This document shows, one piece after another, positions 1 to 5,421 of a DNA stretch of 5,421 bases. The notes below the pieces were generated by a model that worked only from the letters and a program-made list of their open reading frames with translations, did not search any database and was not told the origin of the DNA. The DNA comes from Belnapia sp. (lineage in GTDB: Bacteria > Pseudomonadota > Alphaproteobacteria > Acetobacterales > Acetobacteraceae), in assembly GCA_028291445.1 (NCBI GenBank), contig JAQGIA010000186.1, forward strand, positions 1-5,421, written 5' to 3'. Position 1 is the first letter of the stretch. The number at the start of each line of letters is the position of its first letter. Both the position numbers and the translations under genes were made by a program.

Positions 1-1067
1 GGCCGGCCCTGGCGGCCGCCGGGCAGCATGGTCAGGCCGGACTGCGCCGCGGCAGGGGCGACCGGCTGGCCGACCGCCGCGGGCGCCTGGGCATGCTGCG
101 CATCGATGCCGGTCGCCACCACCGAGACCCGCAGCCGGCCGTTGAGATCCTCCTCGACCGAGGAGCCGAAGATGATGTTGGCTTCCTCGTCGACTTCCTT
201 GCGGATGCGGTTAGCCGCCTCGTCCACCTCGAACAGCGTCATGTCGTAGCCGCCGGTGATGTTGATCAGCACGCCGCGGGCGCCGCGCAGCGAAGCGTCG
301 TCCAGCAGCGGGTTGCTGATGGCGCGCTCGGCGGCCTTCACCGCGCGGTCCTCGCCCTCGGCCTCGCCGGTGCCCATCATCGCCTTGCCCATCTCCGCCA
401 TGACGGTGCGGATATCGGCGAAGTCGAGGTTCACCAGGCCGGGCTTGATCATCAGGTCGGTGACGCCGCGCACGCCGTCGTACAGCACCTCGTCGGCCAG
501 CTTGAAGGCATCGGCGAAGGTCGTCTTCTCCGTCGCCATGCGGAACAGGTTCTGGTTCGGGATGACGATCAGCGTATCGACGAAGCTCTGCAGCTCCTCG
601 ATGCCGGCCTCGGACGCGCGCTTGCGCTTCGGCCCCTCGAAATCGAAGGGCTTGGTCACCACGCCGACGGTCAGCACGCCGCGCTCGCGCGCCATGCGGG
701 CGATGACCGGCGCCGCGCCGGTGCCGGTGCCGCCGCCCATGCCGGCGGTGATGAAGACCATGTGGCAGCCGTCGAGATGGCGGGCCAGTTCCTCGGTCGC
801 TTCCTCCGCGGCGGCGCGGCCGATCTCCGGCTTGGCGCCGGCGCCAAGCCCCTGCGTCAGATGCGGTCCTAGCTGGACGCGCTTCTCTGCCTTGGAATGC
901 ACCAGCGACTGCGCATCGGTGTTGGCGACGACGAACTCGACCCCTTCGAGGCCCATGGAGATCATGTTGTTCACGGCATTCGTGCCGCCGCCGCCGACGC
1001 CGATCACGGTGATGCGGGGGCTGAAATCGGTGTGCTGCGACACGGGCAGGCTCAAGTTCAGGGTCAT
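1..1067 (-). CDS. ftsZ: Cell division GTPase FtsZ, N-terminal 355 codons (3' end beyond window)
   Basis: FtsZ is the tubulin-like GTPase that polymerises at mid-cell into the ring recruiting the rest of the divisome. The N-terminal nucleotide-binding domain has the glycine-rich loop GGGGTN at residues 25-30 and the tubulin signature GGGTGTG at 111-117. The catalytic T7 loop N213-x-D215-x-x-D218 completes the GTPase site of the neighbouring subunit. The globular domain ends near VATGID (317-322). The last ~33 residues visible are rich in Ala, Pro, Gln and Gly and look like the start of the disordered C-terminal linker. The FtsA-binding tail lies beyond the left edge. The ATG at 1067 is chosen because the protein then begins a normal distance before the first glycine loop and a GAGGAG ribosome binding site sits 8 nt upstream. 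It follows ftsA after a 145-nt gap, the only sizeable one in the window, so it probably has its own promoter. Identity is not in doubt. Confidence 0.98.
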   Translation of the reverse strand, partial: MTLNLSLPVSQHTDFSPRITVIGVGGGGTNAVNNMISMGLEGVEFVVANTDAQSLVHSKAEKRVQLGPHLTQGLGAGAKPEIGRAAAEEATEELARHLDGCHMVFITAGMGGGTGTGAAPVIARMARERGVLTVGVVTKPFDFEGPKRKRASEAGIEELQSFVDTLIVIPNQNLFRMATEKTTFADAFKLADEVLYDGVRGVTDLMIKPGLVNLDFADIRTVMAEMGKAMMGTGEAEGEDRAVKAAERAISNPLLDDASLRGARGVLINITGGYDMTLFEVDEAANRIRKEVDEEANIIFGSSVEEDLNGRLRVSVVATGIDAQHAQAPAAVGQPVAPAAAQSGLTMLPGGRQGR

Positions 1068-1075
1068 GCGGGGAT

Positions 1076-1081
1076 CTCCTC
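1076..1081 (-). promoter_or_regulatory. Ribosome binding site of ftsZ
   Basis: GAGGAG on the minus strand, with 8 nt between it and the ATG at 1065-1067. It is a strong Shine-Dalgarno match and fixes the ftsZ start. It fits a highly expressed division gene. Confidence 0.85.
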
Positions 1082-1104
1082 GCGGAAAGGTAGACGAAGT
1101 GGGT

Positions 1105-1109
1105 GAGTC
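1105..1109. promoter_or_regulatory. GANTC (CcrM-type methylation site) in the ftsZ leader
   Basis: GAGTC on the plus strand and GACTC on the minus, 38-42 nt upstream of the ftsZ ATG. GANTC is the target of the cell-cycle methyltransferase CcrM of Alphaproteobacteria. By eye I count six GANTC sites in the window: 1105, 1249, 1507, 2186, 3719 and 4595. This is the only one outside a gene, and three of the six fall within about 410 nt around the ftsA-ftsZ junction. In Caulobacter, CcrM methylation activates the ftsZ promoter. Presence of a CcrM homologue in this organism is assumed. Confidence 0.5.
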
Positions 1110-1111
1110 TT

Positions 1112-1121
1112 GTCCCGGGAC
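1112..1121. repeat. 10-bp perfect palindrome in the ftsZ leader
   Basis: GTCCCGGGAC is self-complementary across its full length and lies 3 nt from the GANTC site. A TGTC/GACA pair overlaps it (1111-1114 and 1122-1125 on the plus strand). It could be an operator half-turn for a dimeric protein, but short G/C palindromes arise easily in DNA of this composition. Confidence 0.25.
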
Positions 1122-1127
1122 GACAGG

Positions 1128-1139
1128 CCGCCGAAGCGG
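1128..1139 (-). other. Small C(UUCG)G hairpin candidate in the ftsZ leader
   Basis: On the minus strand the sequence is CCGC-TTCG-GCGG, a 4-bp stem closed by a UUCG tetraloop with a C-G closing pair, a loop type of exceptional stability. No T-run follows, so it is not an intrinsic terminator. It would matter only if transcription starts upstream of it. A chance origin is possible with so short a stem. Confidence 0.25.
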
Positions 1140-1149
1140 TTCATCCCCG

Positions 1150-1158
1150 TGATCCACA
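1150..1158 (+). promoter_or_regulatory. DnaA box (G-box form) upstream of ftsZ
   Basis: The plus strand reads TGATCCACA, one base away from the classical DnaA box TTATCCACA. It has the same G at position 2 as the Caulobacter DnaA sites known as G-boxes. It lies 83-91 nt upstream of the ftsZ start, in non-coding DNA. I saw no other match of this quality in the window. DnaA is known to activate ftsZ transcription in Caulobacter. Binding and activation here are inferred. Confidence 0.6.
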
Positions 1159-1170
1159 GGCAGTCGGGTG

Positions 1171-1202
1171 ATTTTCCGGCCATTTTCAGCGCTGCCGTTT
1201 TC
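1171..1202. repeat. AT-rich block with three TTTTC repeats
   Basis: The plus strand carries ATTTTC at 1171-1176 and 1182-1187, then GTTTTC at 1197-1202. The first two are offset by 11 nt, about one helical turn, and the second and third by 15 nt. Such A/T runs stand out in a genome of about 70% G+C. They may mark promoter DNA or an upstream protein-binding element for ftsZ. No specific regulator is recognised. Confidence 0.35.
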
Positions 1203-1212
1203 AATGCTGGGG

Positions 1213-2508
1213 TCATGCCTTATCCCGCAGCCAATTCACGAGGCGGCGGAATCGGCCGCTCGGACGTTCGAGGCCCGGCAGCAGATCGAGCAGCGGCCGG
1301 CCTTCGCCGGCACCCCAGGCGAGCAGCCCGAGCGGCGCCGCGAAAGCCGGGCCGGAGGCGGTTTCCGGCATGCCGCGCACCGCATGCGGCCGGCCCAGCC
1401 GCACCTGGCGTTCCAGGACGCGGCCAGCCAGCTCGCGCACGCCGACCAGTTGGCTGGCGCCGCCGGTCAGCACCACGCGGCGACCCATCTCCTGGCTCAG
1501 CCCGGCCGATTCGAGCCGGTCGCGCACCAGCTCGAAGGTCTCCTCCAGCCGCGGGCGGATGATGCCGATGATCATGGCGCGCGGGACGCGGGCGATCTGG
1601 TCCTCCTCCTCGCCAACCTGCGGCACGGGGAGCCATTCCTTCTCGTCGTCCGGCGCGCCGAGCACGCCGCCATGCAGCGTCTTCAGCCGTTCCGCATGGG
1701 CGATCGGCGTCGACAGGCCGCGCGCCAGGTCGTTGGTGACGTTCCAGCCGCCGACCGGGATCTGCGCGGTATGCAGCAGGTGGCCATCAGCGAAGACAGC
1801 GATGCTGGTGGTGCCGCCGCCCATGTCGATGACCGTGGCGCCAAGCTGCTTCTCGTCCTCGACCAAGGTGGCGAGGCCGCCGGCGAAGGGCGCCGAAACC
1901 AGCTCCTCCACCACCAGGTCGCAGCGCAGCAGGGTGGCGCCGAGATTGGCCAGCGAGGCCTGCGCCGCATCCAGCAGGTGCAGCCGTGCCGAGATGGTCT
2001 CGCAGATCATCCCGCGCGGATCCTCGGCGCCCGGCGTCGCATCCACGGTGAAGCCGAGCGGGAAGGCATGCACCGTTTCCCGGCCATCCTCGGCGCTGCG
2101 GCGGCGGCCCTCGCCGAGGATGGCGCGCAGGTCGGCCTCGGTCACCGGACGGCCGCCGATCGGCCATTGGATGTTCTGCTGGCGCGATTCCGGCTGGCCG
2201 CCCGAGAGGTTGACGATGGCGCCCTTCAACTGGGTATCCGCCATCTCCTCCGCCTGGCCGACCGCGGCGCGGATGGATTTCTCGGCTTCCTCGATGTCGA
2301 CGATATTGCCGCCCTTGATGCCGCGCGAGCGCTGCCAGCCGAAGCCGAGCGCACGCGGCTCGCCGTCGTTCTCGATGCGGGCGATCACGCAGACCACCTT
2401 GGTCGAGCCGATGTCGAGAACGCCGAAGACGCCGCTGCGGGCGCCCCGCCTGCGGCGGCCCGGCGCGGTCATTCCGTCGAGGCTGCCAGGCCGGCTGATC
2501 TGGTTCAT
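1213..2508 (-). CDS. ftsA: Cell division protein FtsA, actin-like membrane tether of FtsZ
   Basis: FtsA (431 residues) is an actin/Hsp70-fold ATPase that anchors FtsZ filaments to the inner membrane and relays signals to the periplasmic divisome. The phosphate-1 motif is DIGSTK (32-37). Phosphate-2 is DMGGGTTS (228-235), and the adenosine motif is LTGGASQL (347-354). The FtsA-specific 1C (SHS2) subdomain lies at roughly 107-188 and replaces actin subdomain 1B. The C-terminus (about 416-431, ending [10 protein letters not shown]) is an amphipathic basic/hydrophobic helix like the membrane-targeting helix of E. coli FtsA. About 25 residues containing an Arg4 run precede the core. Met1 is preferred over Met13 because its ATG overlaps the ftsQ stop as ATGA and AAGGAA lies 9 nt upstream. 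Length is close to the E. coli protein (420). The gene closes the coupled murC-ftsA run before the ftsZ gap. Confidence 0.98.
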   Translation of the reverse strand: MNQISRPGSLDGMTAPGRRRRGARSGVFGVLDIGSTKVVCVIARIENDGEPRALGFGWQRSRGIKGGNIVDIEEAEKSIRAAVGQAEEMADTQLKGAIVNLSGGQPESRQQNIQWPIGGRPVTEADLRAILGEGRRRSAEDGRETVHAFPLGFTVDATPGAEDPRGMICETISARLHLLDAAQASLANLGATLLRCDLVVEELVSAPFAGGLATLVEDEKQLGATVIDMGGGTTSIAVFADGHLLHTAQIPVGGWNVTNDLARGLSTPIAHAERLKTLHGGVLGAPDDEKEWLPVPQVGEEEDQIARVPRAMIIGIIRPRLEETFELVRDRLESAGLSQEMGRRVVLTGGASQLVGVRELAGRVLERQVRLGRPHAVRGMPETASGPAFAAPLGLLAWGAGEGRPLLDLLPGLERPSGRFRRLVNWLRDKA

Positions 2509-3428
2509 CCGCGCCCGTTCCTTACCCGCTGCACCGTCGGTTCCATCGGCGCCGGCTGTGGTCCCGCCGCGGCGGGCGGCAGGCGCAGCACCAGCTTATC
2601 CGGCAGCCGGAGGTCGATCGCCGCCAGCGGCCGGTCGAGCAGGCCCTGCTTGGCCTGCAACTCCGCCAGCCGGGCCAGCGCGGCGGCTTCCTGGCCATCC
2701 GGCAGCAGCACGTCGGTGCCGTTGCGCAGCCGCAGGTTCCAGCGGCGTTCCGCCACGCGGACCAGCGCATGGGTGCGTTCCTGCACCACCGGCGTGGCGC
2801 GCAGCAGCGCGATCATCGGCGCGGCAACGCGATTGGCGCCGGCGCCCACCACCAGCGGCAGCCGGCCGAAGGCGCCGATATTCTCGCTCGACACCACCTC
2901 GCCGCGCTCGTCGATCACCGAGAAGCGGCCGTCGCGCTGCCAAATGGCGAAGGGCTGGCGCTCGGTGATGCGGACGCGGATCAGGCCATTCAGGTGGCGC
3001 TCGACATGCGCCGCGCTGACCCAGGCGATCAGTTCCAGCCGCTCGCGCGCCGCATGCGGATCGAAGCCGAGGATCGGATCGCCGCGACGGACCGAAAGCG
3101 CCTCGCGCACCAGTTCCGGCGGGGTGTTGCGGCTGCCTTCGAGGATGACTTCCTGCACCGTCATCCCGGCCCCGCCGGTGATCTCGGCGGCGCCCTCCCA
3201 AAGCGCGGTGAGCTTGCCGTAAGGATCCGCCGCCATGGTCGCCAGGGCGGCGACCACCAGCAGCGCGGCGATGCCGAGACCGAGGCCGGCCGGGCGCAGC
3301 AGCCCGCGCCGGCGCCGCAGCCAGAGCCGGAAGCGCGAGGGGCGCGACTGGGTCGCCTCGGACCGGTTGCGCCTCGCGGGCTGGTTGATCCGGGAGCGCG
3401 CCGAGCTGCGGGGTGTTTCAAGGGCCAT
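2505..3428 (-). CDS. ftsQ: Cell division protein FtsQ (POTRA-domain divisome scaffold)
   Basis: FtsQ (307 residues) is a single-pass inner-membrane protein that, with FtsL and FtsB, links the FtsZ/FtsA ring to the septal synthases. A cytoplasmic tail of about 42 residues is strongly basic (many Arg, a run of four at 38-41). One hydrophobic segment follows at about 46-65, giving an N-in topology with the bulk of the protein periplasmic. The POTRA domain spans about 89-157 (V91-QEVILEG onward to RVRITERQP), followed by the FtsQ/DivIB beta domain to about 283. The last ~24 residues are Pro/Ala-rich. The ATG at 3428 lies 11 nt inside the end of ddl, with GGAG and AGG elements 10 and 6 nt upstream. 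The stop overlaps ftsA as ATGA. FtsQ diverges quickly in sequence, but position between ddl and ftsA plus this architecture make the call secure. Confidence 0.96.
   Translation of the reverse strand: MALETPRSSARSRINQPARRNRSEATQSRPSRFRLWLRRRRGLLRPAGLGLGIAALLVVAALATMAADPYGKLTALWEGAAEITGGAGMTVQEVILEGSRNTPPELVREALSVRRGDPILGFDPHAARERLELIAWVSAAHVERHLNGLIRVRITERQPFAIWQRDGRFSVIDERGEVVSSENIGAFGRLPLVVGAGANRVAAPMIALLRATPVVQERTHALVRVAERRWNLRLRNGTDVLLPDGQEAAALARLAELQAKQGLLDRPLAAIDLRLPDKLVLRLPPAAAGPQPAPMEPTVQRVRNGRG
2518..2523 (-). promoter_or_regulatory. Ribosome binding site of ftsA inside the end of ftsQ
   Basis: AAGGAA on the minus strand, with 9 nt between it and the ATG at 2508. It supports the upstream start (Met1) over the internal Met13. 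Together with the ATGA overlap it suggests translation coupled to ftsQ. Confidence 0.7.
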
Positions 3429-4341
3429 GGCGAGCCTGCTCCACCATCCAGGCGCAGAGTGCGGGAAATGCGATGCCGGCGAGCGCCGCCTGTTCCGGCA
3501 GCAGCGAGGTCGGCGTCAGCCCGGGCTGGGTATTCACCTCCAGCAGCACCAGCCGGCCCGGTTCGCCCGCCGTGTCGTCGTAGCGGAAGTCCGCCCGCGT
3601 CGCACCGCGGCAGCCGAGCGCCTGATGCGCGGCGACGGCGACATCCATCGCCTGCGCATAGATCCCGGCATCGATCGCCGCCGGCAGCATGTGGCGCGAT
3701 CCGCCGGCGGCGTATTTCGAGTCGTAGTCATAGAATTCGCCGGCATCGGCGAGGATATCGGTCACCGCCAGCGCCCGGTCGCCGAGCACGCCGACGGTCA
3801 GCTCGCGGCCCGGGATGTATTCCTCGACCAGCACAATGTCGCCGAAGCGCCAGTTGGCGGCGATCTCGGCCCGCCGGTTGTCGCCGTGCCGCAGCACATG
3901 CACCCCGACCGAGGAACCCTCGTTCACCGGCTTCACCACGAAGGGCCGCGGCAGCGGATCCGCGGCCGCAAGCTCCGCCAGATCGACCAGGCGATGCGGC
4001 GCGACCGGCAGGCCGGCGGCGCGGAACACCGCCTTGGCGGCGACCTTGTCCATCGCCAGCGCCGAGGCGCGCAGGCCGGAATGCGTGTACGGCAGGCCCA
4101 TCCAGTCGAGCACGCCCTGGATGCAGCCATCCTCGCCGAAGCTGCCGTGCAGCGCGTTGAAGACGGCATCCGGCCTGGCGGCGCGCAGCGCGGCGATGGT
4201 GGCGACCAGGTCGGCCCCGACATCGATCGGCGTCACCTCGAAGCCGGCTTCGCGGAGGGCGGCGATGCATTGCGCGCCGGAGGCGAGGCTGACCTCGCGC
4301 TCGGCCGAGATGCCGCCATGCAGCACGGCGATATGGGTCAT
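3418..4341 (-). CDS. ddl: D-alanine--D-alanine ligase
   Basis: Ddl joins two D-Ala molecules using ATP to give the dipeptide that MurF adds to the peptidoglycan stem, and it acts in the cytoplasm. The protein (307 residues; E. coli DdlB has 306) is an ATP-grasp enzyme. Visible motifs are [12 protein letters not shown] (8-19), with E14 for the first D-Ala, and LHGSFGEDG (64-72). [11 protein letters not shown] (136-146), FYDYDSKY (203-210) and R249-x-D251 follow, then [10 protein letters not shown] (267-276) and S279/L280. D251, E268 and N270 should bind Mg2+. Tyr210 matches Tyr216 of DdlB, which favours D-Ala over D-lactate, so normal vancomycin-target chemistry is expected. A GTG at 4371 would add 10 residues, but the ATG at 4341 shares ATGA with the murB stop and gives the family N-terminus ([10 protein letters not shown]), so it is chosen. 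Its end overlaps ftsQ by 11 nt. Confidence 0.97.
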   Translation of the reverse strand: MTHIAVLHGGISAEREVSLASGAQCIAALREAGFEVTPIDVGADLVATIAALRAARPDAVFNALHGSFGEDGCIQGVLDWMGLPYTHSGLRASALAMDKVAAKAVFRAAGLPVAPHRLVDLAELAAADPLPRPFVVKPVNEGSSVGVHVLRHGDNRRAEIAANWRFGDIVLVEEYIPGRELTVGVLGDRALAVTDILADAGEFYDYDSKYAAGGSRHMLPAAIDAGIYAQAMDVAVAAHQALGCRGATRADFRYDDTAGEPGRLVLLEVNTQPGLTPTSLLPEQAALAGIAFPALCAWMVEQARHGP

Positions 4342-5231
4342 AGCGGCACCCCCAGCCGTTTGATTTCCCACTCCAGCGAGACCCCGCTGTGCTGCAGCAC
4401 GCGGGTCCGCACCTGCTCGCCCAGCGCTTCGAGCGCGGCGGCGGTTGCATCGCCGGTGTTCAGCAGGAAGTTGCAGTGCTTCTCCGAGACCTGCGCGCCG
4501 CCCAGCCGCAGCCCACGGCAGCCGGCGGCGTCGATGAGTTCCCAGGCCTTGTGGCCGGGCGGATTGCGGAAGGTCGAGCCGCCGGTCCGGGCGCGAATCG
4601 GCTGGGTCGCCTCACGCGCCGCGCGGATCGCCGCCATGCGCGGTGCGGCATCGCCGGGTGTCGCGTGGAAGCGCGCCCGTACCACCACCGCGCCGGGCGG
4701 CAGCAGGGCGTGGCGATAGCTCAGGTGCAACTCGGTGGCGGTCAGCCGCCGCAGGCCCTCGGCCGTCGCCACTTCGGCCCAGTCGAGCCGATCGCGCACC
4801 TCGGTGCCATAGGCGCCGCCATTCATCGCCACCGCGCCGCCGATGCTGCCGGGAATGCCGCTGAGGAACTCCAGCCCGGCAAGGCCGGCGGCGGCGGCGT
4901 GCTCGGCCACCGTCGCATCGAGCGCGGCGGCGCCGGCGACGATGCCATCCGCTTCGGCGACCACCGCGGCGAAGCCGCCGCCCAGCCGCAGCGCGATACC
5001 CGGCAGCCCGCCGTCGCGGATGATGAGGTTCGAGGCGGCGCCGAGCACCGTCAGCGGCATGGCCGGCGATACGGCGGCGAGCAGCGCGGCCAGGTCATCC
5101 GCATCCGCCGGCCGCACCAGCCATTCCGCCGGGCCGCCGACGCGGAACCAAGTGAAGGGCGCCAGCGCCACCCCGGCGCGGACCCGGCCTCGCAGTGCGG
5201 GGATCGCATGCTCCATGCGGCGCGTGCTCAT
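4338..5231 (-). CDS. murB: UDP-N-acetylenolpyruvoylglucosamine reductase MurB
   Basis: MurB reduces UDP-GlcNAc-enolpyruvate to UDP-MurNAc with NADPH and FAD, the second committed step of cytoplasmic peptidoglycan synthesis. The protein (297 residues) has an FAD-binding PCMH-type N-terminal half, with [12 protein letters not shown] (27-38), [12 protein letters not shown] (64-75) and [18 protein letters not shown] (125-142). The C-terminal MurB domain carries SYRHA (171-175, R173 as the substrate Arg), GGSTFRNP (217-224, with S219 as the proton-donor Ser) and LEWEIKRLG (286-294, with E289 as the likely catalytic Glu). It is about 45 residues shorter than E. coli MurB and fits the type II form common in Alphaproteobacteria and Gram-positives. 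The ATG at 5231 has GAGGGGG 5 nt upstream, and Met6 (5216) has no such site. It starts 10 nt after murC and ends in an ATGA shared with ddl. Confidence 0.98.
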   Translation of the reverse strand: MSTRRMEHAIPALRGRVRAGVALAPFTWFRVGGPAEWLVRPADADDLAALLAAVSPAMPLTVLGAASNLIIRDGGLPGIALRLGGGFAAVVAEADGIVAGAAALDATVAEHAAAAGLAGLEFLSGIPGSIGGAVAMNGGAYGTEVRDRLDWAEVATAEGLRRLTATELHLSYRHALLPPGAVVVRARFHATPGDAAPRMAAIRAAREATQPIRARTGGSTFRNPPGHKAWELIDAAGCRGLRLGGAQVSEKHCNFLLNTGDATAAALEALGEQVRTRVLQHSGVSLEWEIKRLGVPL

Positions 5232-5236
5232 GCCCG

Positions 5237-5243
5237 CCCCCTC
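5237..5243 (-). promoter_or_regulatory. Ribosome binding site of murB at the murC stop
   Basis: GAGGGGG on the minus strand, with 5 nt between it and the murB ATG at 5231. It overlaps the murC stop codon (5242-5244), so a terminating murC ribosome could re-initiate on murB. It decides for Met1 over Met6. Confidence 0.7.
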
Positions 5244-5421
5244 ATGCCCGCCTCAGCGGTGCAGGGCGGATGCCCGGCTGCAACGCGGCGAGCTGGTCCG
5301 GCAGCGCCGCCGCCCAGTTGGTGATGGTGCCGGCGCCGAGGCACACCACGTAATCGCCCGGCTTGGCGATGGCGTGCACCATCTCGGCCAGGCTGTCCGG
5401 TCCGGGCAGCGCGACCACGCT
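5242..5421 (-). CDS. murC: UDP-N-acetylmuramate--L-alanine ligase MurC, C-terminal 59 residues (5' end beyond window)
   Basis: This open frame runs in from the right edge and ends with TGA at 5242-5244. Its 59 residues match the end of a Mur ligase C-terminal domain: a helix ([14 protein letters not shown]), then the strand and glycine turn [13 protein letters not shown], then a closing helix ALPDQLAAL and a short basic tail. The GAGxIT(N/G)W turn followed by the LPxxL helix is typical of MurC. MurC adds L-Ala to UDP-MurNAc, using ATP, in the cytoplasm. The ATP-binding and central domains are outside the window, so only the identity and the 3' end can be judged. The neighbour murB, 10 nt downstream, supplies its substrate and supports the call over other Mur ligases. 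Confidence 0.93.
   Translation of the reverse strand, partial: SVVALPGPDSLAEMVHAIAKPGDYVVCLGAGTITNWAAALPDQLAALQPGIRPAPLRRA

Larger units (their letters stand above)
1068..1212 (-). promoter_or_regulatory. ftsA-ftsZ intergenic region, probable ftsZ promoter and leader
   Basis: This 145-nt non-coding stretch separates two genes of a cluster whose other junctions overlap or lie 10 nt apart. It is less GC-rich than its surroundings, most clearly at 1171-1204. It holds a DnaA box, a GANTC site, a short palindrome, a hairpin candidate and the ftsZ ribosome binding site, each listed separately. A TTGAAA resembling a -35 element is present on the minus strand (1204 to 1199), but I find no convincing -10 hexamer 16-18 nt after it, so no transcription start is assigned. 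There is no TTAA, hence no CtrA full or half site of the usual form. In Caulobacter the equivalent gap carries the ftsZ promoter. That this gap does the same here is inference from position and motifs. Confidence 0.6.

Noticed and set aside
1128..1139. Intrinsic terminator between ftsA and ftsZ
   Set aside because: The hairpin candidate has only a 4-bp stem and no T-run after it on the minus strand.
93..1152. Overlapping plus-strand open frames opposite ftsZ
   Set aside because: Both overlap the full conserved FtsZ coding sequence on the other strand and show no family resemblance of their own.
1199..1204. TTGAAA as the -35 element of a sigma-70 type ftsZ promoter
   Set aside because: The hexamers 16-18 nt downstream are GC-rich and unlike TATAAT, so a promoter cannot be placed from this element alone.
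1168..3222. A 684-codon open frame on the plus strand
   Set aside because: It runs antisense through all of ftsA and most of ftsQ. Its product is a low-complexity mix of Arg, Ala, Gly and His with no recognisable domain. Long antisense frames are expected opposite real genes with G/C at third codon positions.
4342..4371. GTG start at 4371 giving a 317-residue Ddl
   Set aside because: It would overlap murB by 34 nt and add ten residues (Gly/Ala-rich) outside the family alignment. The ATG at 4341 shares ATGA with the murB stop and gives the expected N-terminus.
2769..4719. Plus-strand frames of 463 and 494 codons across ftsQ, ddl and murB
   Set aside because: They cross several real gene boundaries antisense, are rich in Arg and Ala, lack convincing motifs, and the sense-strand proteins are full-length and conserved.
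1..5421. Mobile element, CRISPR array, RNA gene or unknown multi-gene system
   Set aside because: Almost the whole window is accounted for by six well-known dcw genes in conserved order. No terminal repeats, spaced direct repeats, transposase motifs or tRNA/rRNA-like sequence were seen.

Overview
The window is a piece of the division and cell wall (dcw) cluster of a high-GC bacterium (roughly 70% G+C by eye). All recognisable genes lie on the minus strand. Read in the direction of transcription, from the right edge to the left, the order is murC (last 59 codons only), murB, ddl, ftsQ, ftsA and ftsZ (first 355 codons only). This gene order, the form of MurB, and the sequences of FtsA and FtsZ point to an Alphaproteobacterium. 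A Rhodospirillales/Acetobacteraceae-type genome would fit the GC content and sequence style, but the family-level placement is an impression, not a computed result.

Layout: murC ends at 5242 and murB starts 10 nt later. murB and ddl share an ATGA (4 nt overlap). ddl and ftsQ overlap by 11 nt. ftsQ and ftsA share another ATGA. These five genes therefore look like one tightly coupled transcription and translation unit. The spacing is broken only once, by a 145-nt gap between ftsA and ftsZ (1068-1212). Apart from the 10 nt before murB, this is the only non-coding DNA in the window.

The genes act together in septal growth. MurC and MurB make UDP-MurNAc-L-Ala and its UDP-MurNAc precursor, and Ddl makes the D-Ala-D-Ala dipeptide added later to the stem peptide. 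FtsZ forms the cytokinetic ring, FtsA tethers it to the membrane, and FtsQ is the bitopic scaffold that links the cytoplasmic ring to the periplasmic divisome.

The most interesting part is the ftsA-ftsZ gap. It holds an exact TGATCCACA DnaA box of the form called a G-box in Caulobacter, a GANTC site (the CcrM methylation target), an AT-rich block with three TTTTC repeats, a 10-bp perfect palindrome, a small C(UUCG)G hairpin candidate, and a strong ribosome binding site. It has no TTAA CtrA half-site. This suggests that ftsZ is controlled separately, by DnaA and by methylation state, as described for Caulobacter, but without direct CtrA input. I see no mobile element, CRISPR array, RNA gene or undescribed multi-gene system here. 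The long plus-strand open frames are GC-driven shadows of the minus-strand genes.
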